Of a stretch of 64,000 nucleotides of DNA, positions 32,450 through 39,507 are shown piece by piece. The DNA lies in contig CAVXOW010000004.1 of assembly GCA_963763485.1 (NCBI GenBank), positions 186,001-250,000 on the forward strand. Reading direction: 5' to 3'. A program made the translations under genes and the position numbers. The notes beneath the pieces were generated by a model that worked only from the letters and a program-made list of their open reading frames with translations, had not been told where the DNA came from and did not search any database. Numbering within the stretch: the stretch's first letter is position 1; every line of letters begins with the position of its first letter. This stretch comes from CAWCKS01 sp963763485. Its GTDB lineage: Bacteria > Pseudomonadota > Alphaproteobacteria > Rhizobiales > Xanthobacteraceae.

Positions 32450-35400
32450 CGCCTCCCGTCACTTTTGCCTTGGGGTCTCGTCAAAGCGCGAATTTCCTCA
32501 ACAGGTGCGAAAATGCTGCAGAACACGCCGCGCTCTTCAAACCTGAGATCGACATGCGCTCCGAAGTCGTGCGAGAGCCCCTGTTCGATCAGTCTCGAGC
32601 CAAACCCGCGTCGCTCGGGCGCAATGACTGGCGGGCCCTCTTGCTCCTGCCAACGCAGTTCGAAGCGGTTCTGAAGCATCCAAGTCACCTCAACTCGACC
32701 GTTCTGGTTGGACAAGGCACCATATTTGACGGCATTAGTCGCCAACTCGTGGAGAGCCATAGACAAGGCCAGTGCAGCTTTCGGGCCGACTCTGATATTT
32801 GGTCCGCTGATGGTGACCCGTCGCGTTTCCGCGGGCCCGGCGTACGCTTCCAGAGCTTCCGCGACAATTTCCCGCAAGCCGGCCGATTCCCAATTCTCCC
32901 GCACCAGAACGTCATGGGCTCTCGACAGTGCGAACAGTCGCGCGTCAAAGGCGCTGCGACCTTCGTGAAGATTGGTCGCACTGCGGAGCGTCTGCATGGC
33001 CAGTGACTGGATCGTGGCAAGCGTGTTCTTCACGCGGTGGTTCAATTCGTTGACGAGCAGCTCGCGATGCCGTTCCTGTCGCTTCCGGTCCGAGATGTCG
33101 ATGGCTGCACAAACCGCCCCCTGGAAGCTACCTGTCTCGCTGCGAATCGGTGAAGCCTGCATGATCAATGTTGTCGATGAGCCGTCATCGAACTGGATTT
33201 CGAGTTCGTCGTCTCGGACTTCTTCGCCGTGGGTGGCTCTCTGCAGCGGCAACTCGGCCGGGGGCAGTATCTGTCCATCGCGCAGTACCCGAAACGTCGG
33301 ACGTTCGTCGGGCGGCGCCGATAGGGAGGCATTGGCGCCCGGCGACAGACGAAGCAGTCGCGCACCGAATTCATTTCCGACAATATGCTTCGCGTCAGCA
33401 TCGTGGGTGAACCAGACCGCGGCCGGCACGGTATTGACGACGGCTTCAAGTCTTGCCGTTTGCTTGCGCTGCGCTTGCTCCGCCTCCTTTCGAATTTCTG
33501 CCATCTGTATGTTGGCGCGAACGCGCGCGAGCAGCTCCCGCGCCGAAAATGGCTTGTTGACATAGTCATCGGCGCCGGCCTCGAGGCCCTGAACGCGCGC
33601 TTCCTCGCCGGCGCGCGCCGACAGAAGAATAACCGGCAGATCCCGCAGTTCGTCGTCCTGCCGCAGCCGGGACAACAACCCAAATCCGTCGAGCTCGGGC
33701 ATCATGACGTCAGAAAGGATGAGATCCGGCTTGTGCTTTCGTGCAGCTTCGATCGCCGATGCGCCATCGGCAAAGTCCTCGACCGCGTAACCCTGGCCGA
33801 CGAGCAACCGACGGACATATTCACGCAAATCGGCATTGTCGTCCGCGAGGATGATGCGTCGTCCCTCGTTGCGGACAGCTGGGGAGAATGCGGAAAGACC
33901 TTCCAGCGCGATCGCGGGCGTTGGTTCAGGGCCGGCAACGGTTTCAGGCAGCCACCGCAAGGCTTCCTGGACAAAGGCCTCGGCGCGCGTGCTCGGCGGC
34001 ACAGACGTAATGGGTTGGGTCGTGATGTGCGCGTGCGGCAGGTGATGATCGCCAAGAGGCAGCCTCACCGTAAAACGGCTGCCGCGGCCGAGTTCACTTG
34101 CGACGCTGATCATTCCCCCGTGCTGTTTGACCAGTTCATCGACGAGCGCAAGGCCGATACCACTGCCTTCGAAAGTCCGTCCCTTGGCTCCTTCGATGCG
34201 ATGGAAGCGCTCAAACAGCCGCGGGACCTCGTGCGCCGGTATGCCCGTTCCGGTGTCGCTGACGATCAACTCGGCGGCGGCTTCATTGGCCAGCCGAACT
34301 TCAACCGATATCTCTCCGTTGAAGGTGAATTTGAAAGCATTGGAGACGAGGTTAAGAACGATCTTTTCCCACATCTCGTGATCGACATAGACCGGCTGTG
34401 GCAGCGACGGACATTTGATGCGCAGTTCCAGGCCCGCCCGATCGACGGCCGATTGGAAATTGGACACAAGCTCGGCAGTGAACCTGCCGAGATCGGTCGG
34501 CACGAAGCTTGCGCTCGTTCGTCCCGCCTCGATCCGGGAAAAATCGAGCAGGCTGTTGACGAGTTTCAGCAGTCGGAGCGAGTTGCGATGCGCAACTTCA
34601 AGTCGTTCGCGCTGCACCTTCGGCAGAGCAATTGAGGAAACATCGTTGAGAGCATCCTCGATCGGCCCCAGCATCAGCGTCAACGGGGTGCGAAACTCGT
34701 GGCTGATGTTGGAGAAGAATGTCGTCTTGGCGCGATCGATCTCAGCCAGGGCCTCCGCGCGCCGGCGCTCCTCCTCATAGGCATGGGCGTTGGCGATGCT
34801 CGAGCCGAGTTCGCCGGCGGCCAGTTCGAGAAAGCGCTCGTAGTCGGCGTCAAACAGGCGGAACGGATTTAAGCCGGCAATCAGCACCCCGCGGCGCGCG
34901 GTTTCCCCCCGGGCCGGAATCGGGATCAGCGCGGCTTGCCGTGGACTTCTGGACCAGACGCCACGTGGGAAGTCCGCGCCGAACAGCGGACCAGGATTCG
35001 AGATGATGCGGGGCTTCTGATCTCTGAGAATGTCCCCGAGCCGCCAAGGCGATGGTGCGTCAACGTCGATCTTTGCCTGCAATGCAGGATGGCCGGCACT
35101 GAACCCGGTCGAGCACGCAAGCGACATTGCATGGCCTTCCGGGTCGACAAGATAGATCAGCGCGAAGGGTAGATCCTTGGAGTTGCCAAGGGCCTCTGCG
35201 GCGCGGTGGCAAACGCCGTCCACTGTGCGGACATCGGCTGTTGCAGTAGCGAGTTCGCGCAACAGCGCCAACTGGCGCTCGCCGATCACACGTCGTGTAT
35301 CGTCGGTGTTGGCGCAGATGATGCCGCCCGTCCCGCCATCGTCATCAGGAATCGGGCTATACGAAAATGTGTAATAAGTTTCCTCCGGATAGCCGCTCCG

Positions 35401-35820
35401 CTCCATGATCAGGAGTTGCTCTTCGACGTAGGTCCCCTCGTCGCCCTTCAGGGCGGTCGCCAGCATGGGTGCGATTTCGTCCCATATCTCGCGCCACACC
35501 TCCCCGGTCAGTCGCCCAAGCGCCCAAGGATGTTTGCCGCCGATGATGGACTTGTAGGGGTCGTTGTAGAGATAGGTCAGCTGTTCTCCCCAGCCGATCC
35601 AGATCGGCTGTCGGGACGTCAGCATGATGCGGACGGCCGTCTTCAGGCTTTGGGGCCAGGACTGCGGGGCGCCGAGTGGTGTCGCCGACCAGTCGAAGGC
35701 GCGAAGGCGCGCGCCCATTTCTCCGCCGCCGGTGAGAAAGTCTGCCGCGGGTGAGATCGCCGAGCTGAACTCCAAGGCGTGGTTCAATCCGGTGCCCCTC
35801 TCGAACTCAGCGGCGATCAA
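32446..35820 (-). CDS. multi-domain hybrid sensor with two kinase modules (HisKA and HWE)
   Basis: 1124 aa. Order: PAS (about 40-180), GAF (about 200-350), HisKA with phospho-accepting His374 in SNISHEFRTPL, HATPase (about 490-600, with GTGIP and GSGIGLALVDELV), receiver with Asp704 in LILSDVMMPELDG and Lys in VNKPFS, second PAS (about 790-910), then an HWE-type kinase with His928 in NELNHRVKNTLATIQSLAMQ. No membrane helix, so it is a cytosolic sensor. The TTG start at 35820 is weak; ATG at about residue 35 (MGARLRAFDW) is a good alternative. Two kinase cores in one chain imply branched or sequential phosphotransfer to the coupled regulator. Intact 3.4-kb frame. Confidence 0.9.
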   Translation of the reverse strand: MIAAEFERGTGLNHALEFSSAISPAADFLTGGGEMGARLRAFDWSATPLGAPQSWPQSLKTAVRIMLTSRQPIWIGWGEQLTYLYNDPYKSIIGGKHPWALGRLTGEVWREIWDEIAPMLATALKGDEGTYVEEQLLIMERSGYPEETYYTFSYSPIPDDDGGTGGIICANTDDTRRVIGERQLALLRELATATADVRTVDGVCHRAAEALGNSKDLPFALIYLVDPEGHAMSLACSTGFSAGHPALQAKIDVDAPSPWRLGDILRDQKPRIISNPGPLFGADFPRGVWSRSPRQAALIPIPARGETARRGVLIAGLNPFRLFDADYERFLELAAGELGSSIANAHAYEEERRRAEALAEIDRAKTTFFSNISHEFRTPLTLMLGPIEDALNDVSSIALPKVQRERLEVAHRNSLRLLKLVNSLLDFSRIEAGRTSASFVPTDLGRFTAELVSNFQSAVDRAGLELRIKCPSLPQPVYVDHEMWEKIVLNLVSNAFKFTFNGEISVEVRLANEAAAELIVSDTGTGIPAHEVPRLFERFHRIEGAKGRTFEGSGIGLALVDELVKQHGGMISVASELGRGSRFTVRLPLGDHHLPHAHITTQPITSVPPSTRAEAFVQEALRWLPETVAGPEPTPAIALEGLSAFSPAVRNEGRRIILADDNADLREYVRRLLVGQGYAVEDFADGASAIEAARKHKPDLILSDVMMPELDGFGLLSRLRQDDELRDLPVILLSARAGEEARVQGLEAGADDYVNKPFSARELLARVRANIQMAEIRKEAEQAQRKQTARLEAVVNTVPAAVWFTHDADAKHIVGNEFGARLLRLSPGANASLSAPPDERPTFRVLRDGQILPPAELPLQRATHGEEVRDDELEIQFDDGSSTTLIMQASPIRSETGSFQGAVCAAIDISDRKRQERHRELLVNELNHRVKNTLATIQSLAMQTLRSATNLHEGRSAFDARLFALSRAHDVLVRENWESAGLREIVAEALEAYAGPAETRRVTISGPNIRVGPKAALALSMALHELATNAVKYGALSNQNGRVEVTWMLQNRFELRWQEQEGPPVIAPERRGFGSRLIEQGLSHDFGAHVDLRFEERGVFCSIFAPVEEIRALTRPQGKSDGRR

Positions 35821-36132
35821 TATCGACCAAATTGCGTTCCGCCCATCAAAACAGGATGGCGCTGGGCAGGCAGCAATTGCCGTTCCAAACGCAACGCGAG
35901 CCGGTTTGTTCCAGGCGCGAAACCGGGCAGCAATGGCGTGCGTGCCCCGAAGCCCGAACTGATCCGTTCCGCATCGCTATAGCCAAATCCCAGGATTGCT
36001 TGGTCTTGGATCCGGCGCCAACTCGGCTCGGCACCATCGTTGCGGCGCACGCCGAATTGCTATCGTGACGAGCGACAAGCGGCCAACCGCCGGACATACT
36101 TCGGCGCGATCATGCCACGCACATTGTTGTCG

Positions 36133-36168
36133 TTTAGCGCTGATTTGCCGGACCAGCAAAACGCTAAA
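36133..36168 (+). repeat. dispersed palindrome copy with extended arms
   Basis: Core tttgccggaccagcaaa at 36144-36160 flanked by tttagcg and cgctaaa, giving an extended imperfect hairpin. The rest of 35821-36243 shows no gene. Confidence 0.7.
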
Positions 36169-36243
36169 TTTTTTCGCGTGCAAGAACCTGCGCGAAAATT
36201 CGCGCAAGGCTTCGACCAATTTGAAGAATTCGCCGACCACCCC

Positions 36244-36699
36244 TCACGATGATTTTTGCGTCATCGCGAAGTATGCGTCGAGCGCAAAGCGCGCTGTCGG
36301 TGTCAGCTTGTTTTTGATTCGGGCGGTATCGTCCTGTGCGATCACAAGCAGGGTGCCTTCTGTCACGACAATCCTGTCGCGCGGAATGTCGCGCACCAGA
36401 AAGAAGTCGCCGCGAAACGTGCCGCCCTTTCGCTCCGTGTCCTCGCCTTCGCGGCTCGCGAGCGGCATGAACCGCTCGGGCGCAATGTCATACGTCAGCT
36501 CTTCAGCAAGCTCGCGTACCACGCACTCGAGCGCGCTCTCATCATCCTCGCGGTGACCGCCGAACAGGCCGATCCCGCCGGGATAAATGATATCCGGCTT
36601 GTCGTCGCGGAGCTGCAGCAGCAGATCGCCTGAGGTGTCGACGACGACGGCCGCCGCAATGGCGCGATGTGGTGGCTTCAAGCTATTCCCCTTTTGCAT
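36244..36699 (-). CDS. NUDIX hydrolase
   Basis: A 151-aa NUDIX protein that cleaves nucleoside diphosphates linked to another moiety. The NUDIX box is seen as GGHREDDESALECVVRELAE followed by EL (about residues 47-68), matching Gx5Ex7REUxEExGU with the metal-binding REL-AEE. Start ATG 36699 (MQKGNSLKPPHRAIAAAVVV). The N-terminal strand pattern AAAVVVDTSGDLLLQLRDDK is standard. Substrate cannot be told: candidates are oxidised nucleotides or sugar nucleotides. It lies alone, opposite to the VOC gene. Confidence 0.85.
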   Translation of the reverse strand: MQKGNSLKPPHRAIAAAVVVDTSGDLLLQLRDDKPDIIYPGGIGLFGGHREDDESALECVVRELAEELTYDIAPERFMPLASREGEDTERKGGTFRGDFFLVRDIPRDRIVVTEGTLLVIAQDDTARIKNKLTPTARFALDAYFAMTQKSS

Positions 36700-36845
36700 T
36701 CGCCAAATCGTTCGCTGCCTTCAGTCCTGTCTGGACCTCGACGCGGGACGGCGGCAATCTAGCGGCCTCGCCAATCGCGGCAAGCCTCGCCTGGAGGCAC
36801 CGCGCCCCATTCTCGTTCCAGGGGCAATCAGGGGAAGGAAAGAAA

Positions 36846-37223
36846 ATGTTTTCGCACGTCATGATCGGCACCAACGACCTCGGCAAGGCCAAGGCGTTCT
36901 ACGACAAGCTGCTGGCGACACTCGATATACCGCCAGGGCGCGTCGATCGCCATCGCGTGTTCTACCGTACGCCGACCGGCGTGTTTGCGGTGTCGCTGCC
37001 GATCGATGGCAAAGCCGCAACCCATGCCAATGGCGGCACCATCGGCTTTGCCTGCTCATCGCCCGAGCAGGCGGCGGCGTGGCATGCCGCCGGGGTCGCC
37101 GCAGGCGGCAAGTCGATCGAGGAGCCGCCGGGTGTGCGCGAAGGCGCGGCCGGAAAGGTCTATCTCGCCTATCTGCGCGATCCGGACGGCAACAAGATCT
37201 GCGCGCTGCATCGGATGAAGTGA
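36846..37223 (+). CDS. VOC (glyoxalase/bleomycin-resistance) family protein
   Basis: A 125-aa vicinal-oxygen-chelate protein with paired beta-alpha-beta-beta-beta units. Landmarks are MFSHVMIGTNDLGKAKAFYD (a metal-site His near the N-terminus), FYRTPTGVFAVSLPIDGK, a second unit with NGGTIGFACSSPEQAAAWHA, and the C-terminal YLAYLRDPDGNKICALH. ATG 36846 after GGAAAG. Members are glyoxalase I, dioxygenases or resistance proteins; this short type is usually annotated as a glyoxalase-like protein of unknown substrate. Intact. Confidence 0.8.
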   Translation: MFSHVMIGTNDLGKAKAFYDKLLATLDIPPGRVDRHRVFYRTPTGVFAVSLPIDGKAATHANGGTIGFACSSPEQAAAWHAAGVAAGGKSIEEPPGVREGAAGKVYLAYLRDPDGNKICALHRMK

Positions 37224-37268
37224 TTTTTGGGTGGCCGGCAGCTCGCGCACCCCACGCGCGAGACGGCG

Positions 37269-37524
37269 TCAGCGGACGAAAGCCCAAGCGTAGAGATGCT
37301 TGGGCTGTTCGCTCGCGAGCGCGCCGAGCAAGACGGCGTGACAGCCGTCGGCGCGCAAACGATCGGTGAAGGCTGCGATCATCGCGGTCGCGATGCCCTT
37401 GCGCCGCGCCGATTGCAGCCTGGACACATCCTCGATCATACCGACGCAATTCAGCGGCTGCACGAGCGCCGTAGGCAACCGCAATGTCCTCCTGCGGCAT
37501 GCAATCGCCTTCGGCCAGCTTCAA
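37269..37524 (-). pseudogene. GNAT acetyltransferase relic
   Basis: TTG 37524 overlaps the cupredoxin stop by four bases (MKLAEGDCMPQEDI), then a frameshift leads to CVGMIEDVSRLQSARRKGIA and TAMIAAFTDRLRADGCHAVL, containing the acetyl-CoA binding R-x-x-G-I-A loop. It ends PKHLYAWAFVR, where a typical GNAT would have LYxRLGFRP. Most of the N-terminal half is missing. It lies at the 3' end of the sigma/DUF4142/cupredoxin cluster. Confidence 0.55.
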
Positions 37525-37844
37525 TTGGCGCCAACCTTGAGATTCCCCGTCATGTTGGGGTGGAAGCGGCAGTAATAGGCAATCTCACCCGCCTTTTGCA
37601 CCACGAACGTCCCGGTCTTTTTCGCCGGAATCGAGACATCAAACGTGCCGTCGCGTGCAGTCGCCGTGTGTACGAACACGTCCTTGTTGACCCATTCGAT
37701 GGTGTCGCCGACCTTGGCAATCACCTCTGCCGGTGAAAACACGAGGTTCTGGATCGTCACCTGAATCGTCTCGGCCTGCACCGCATGCGGCCGCAGCAAA
37801 GCTGCGACCGCAAGCAGGAGTGCCGCCCTCACGCTGCTCCGCAT
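37521..37844 (-). CDS. cupredoxin-family (amicyanin/pseudoazurin-like) periplasmic copper protein
   Basis: ATG 37844 gives a signal peptide (MRSSVRAALLLAVAALLRPH, cleavage near VQA). The longer start at 37892 would overlap the upstream gene. The mature domain is about 84 aa with type 1 copper ligands: His in VFVHTA, then Cys, His and Met in YYCRFHPNM. It also has FSPAEVIAKVGDTIEWVNKD typical of small blue copper proteins. It probably carries electrons or stores copper in the periplasm. It lies seven bases downstream of the DUF4142 gene, in one operon under an ECF-type promoter. Confidence 0.85.
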   Translation of the reverse strand: MRSSVRAALLLAVAALLRPHAVQAETIQVTIQNLVFSPAEVIAKVGDTIEWVNKDVFVHTATARDGTFDVSIPAKKTGTFVVQKAGEIAYYCRFHPNMTGNLKVGAN

Positions 37845-37851
37845 GACAGTT

Positions 37852-38388
37852 CTATTTGAAGTCTGCTGCAACATGCTCGGCATGCTGTTCATGGCCTTGG
37901 AAAATCTTCAGGCCGGTCTGCAACAGGCTCTTCAGTTCGGCATTGCTCGCCGACGGAATCAGCGTCGTTTCCAGCGCACTGTCGACCGCCTTGTGGTAGG
38001 CGACCTCGTTGTCAATATAGGCCTTATCGAAGGCCGCACCATCAAGCTTGCCGAGTTCGGCGCGCTTGGCGTCGGCGTTCTTGGTCAGGGTCTTGCTGGT
38101 GTCGTTATCCTCGGGCTTGACCTTGAGCTTGTTGACGAGATCGAGCGCCTGCTTGTTGACCGCTTCGTGGTCCCTGAGCATGTCTTCGGCAAACGCCTTC
38201 ACCTCCTTGTTCTTTGTTTTGTCGACCGCCTGTTTAGCGGCAGCGATATCGAGCTGCCCTGCCGTGTAGGCGATGTGCGCGATTTGCGGGTCGGTTGGCT
38301 TGGCTGCGCCTTGCGCGGATGCGCTCGAGGTTGCCAATGCCGCTAAGAGGCTCATCGCGGCAACAGCCGCGCCGGATCGAAGGTTCAT
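37852..38388 (-). CDS. DUF4142 domain exported protein
   Basis: A 178-aa periplasmic protein. ATG 38388 with GGGAG upstream is preferred over 38433. Signal peptide MNLRSGAAVAAMSLLAALAT with cleavage near ASA. The mature part is a ferritin-like four-helix bundle: DPQIAHIAYTAGQLDIAAAK, KAFAEDMLRDHEAVNKQALD, FDKAYIDNEVAYHKAVDSAL, with His residues in RDH, AYHKA and GHEQHAEHV that could bind metal. DUF4142 proteins are stress-linked in Rhizobiales. Promoter 38432-38468 shares both boxes with the sigma promoter, so this is a likely target of the adjacent ECF sigma. Confidence 0.85.
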   Translation of the reverse strand: MNLRSGAAVAAMSLLAALATSSASAQGAAKPTDPQIAHIAYTAGQLDIAAAKQAVDKTKNKEVKAFAEDMLRDHEAVNKQALDLVNKLKVKPEDNDTSKTLTKNADAKRAELGKLDGAAFDKAYIDNEVAYHKAVDSALETTLIPSASNAELKSLLQTGLKIFQGHEQHAEHVAADFK

Positions 38389-38431
38389 GAATGCACTCCC
38401 TGGCTGGACCGGCGCAGCGCCGGTCGTGATC

Positions 38432-38468
38432 ATCAGCCATTGGATGAGGGAGGCGCGGAGAGGTTCCC
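38432..38468 (-). promoter_or_regulatory. ECF-type promoter before the DUF4142 gene
   Basis: On the minus strand: gggaacc, a 17-base spacer, then tccaatggctgat. Both boxes and spacing are identical to the element upstream of the sigma gene (39197-39233), while the spacers differ. About 44 bases upstream of ATG 38388. Confidence 0.8.
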
Positions 38469-38476
38469 GGAAATTT

Positions 38477-39176
38477 TCAGAAGCCGAGCCGCTTCATCAC
38501 CACTTCCGTAAGGCGATCGCAGCGATGGCCTGCGAACGGAAATGCATTCATCGCCACCGGACCGATCTGTCGCTCGACGCTCTCGCGCAGCATCTTTCGG
38601 GCGCGATGCAGGCGGGTCTTCACGGTGATGGTGTTCAGCTCGAGCAGATCGGCCGTCGCCTCGACACTCATTCCCTCCATGACACGAGCAACGAACACGA
38701 TCCGGAACGGGTTCGGGAGCTCGTCGATCGCATGTTCGACGACTTGCTTGATCTCGCGCTGGGCCATGGTCTTTTCCGGATCTTCCGAGCTCGCCTGACG
38801 TGGGAATGGAATGATATCGGCCGAGGCCGCGCTGTCGCCCGGCGGTAGCGACGACACCAGCCTGCGCTTACGGGCGCGCCCTAGCGCCTCGTTGATCGCG
38901 ATCCGCGACAGCCAGGTGGTGAGGCTCGAACTCGCCGCGAAACTCCTCGAGATGGGTGAACAGGCGGATGTAGGTATCCTGCACGACATCTTCCGCCTCG
39001 GCATCATCGCGCAGGATACCGCGCGCCAGCCGATAGAGCCGCTGGTTATTTGCCTTGATGATCGATCGGATCGCGGCCTCGTCACGGGCTTTCGCGCGCT
39101 CAATGAGATTGAGTTCACCGGCCGGCGCATGGCCGTCAGGAGCTGGATTAATGCTTGTTTGGCTCGGCATGATCAT
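38477..39176 (-). pseudogene. ECF-family RNA polymerase sigma factor, one frameshift
   Basis: Start at 39176 (MIMPSQTSINPAPDG; ATG 39170 possible). Region 2 is clear: IERAKARDEAAIRSIIKANN, QRLYRLARGILRDDAEAEDV, VQDTYIRLFTHLEEFRG. One extra base near 38935 breaks the frame; the other frame continues SLTTWLSRIAINEALGRARK and region 4 in VEHAIDELPNPFRIVFVARV then MEGMSVEATADLLELNTITV, KTRLHRARKMLRE. Joined length is about 230 aa. No anti-sigma gene is adjacent. It probably drives itself and the DUF4142-cupredoxin operon through the shared promoter. A sequencing error is plausible because everything else is intact. Confidence 0.8.
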
Positions 39177-39196
39177 CTCAATCTGAAGTTCGGTCT

Positions 39197-39233
39197 ATCA
39201 GCCATTGGATGCCCAGACCAACCAAAGGTTCCC
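39197..39233 (-). promoter_or_regulatory. ECF-type promoter before the sigma gene (autoregulation)
   Basis: Minus strand gggaacc, 17-base spacer, tccaatggctgat, only 20 bases before the sigma start, so the leader is very short. Same boxes as 38432-38468. Confidence 0.8.
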
Positions 39234-39384
39234 GGCGCGCAAAAACGAACCCCAAAGGGCGCAGCACGGTCGGTCGAACGACACTTGCGAATCATTCACA
39301 GCAATCACCTCACAACCACGTCAACGAATGCGACGGCGCTTGAAGTTGCCCGGCCACTATGACGTGTTGCAGGAAACGCTGGAG

Positions 39385-39409
39385 GGAACCGGACTGCGTC
39401 GTGCCCGTT
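39385..39409 (+). promoter_or_regulatory. EcfG-like (general stress) promoter candidate before the caspase-like gene
   Basis: ggaac at 39385-39389, 16-base spacer, cgtt at 39406-39409, the consensus of the alphaproteobacterial general stress sigma factor. It lies 98 bases upstream of ATG 39508. A tandem tagtctgca repeat follows at about 39426-39443. Otherwise 39234-39507 is empty. Confidence 0.45.
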
Positions 39410-39507
39410 AGCTCGTGCCAATATAGTCTGCATAGTCTGCACGTATTGTTCAGGTCTCATTCAGCGCCGGGGGCGCCCTTTTCGGGTTGGGTGGAGATTG
39501 CTTTTCA

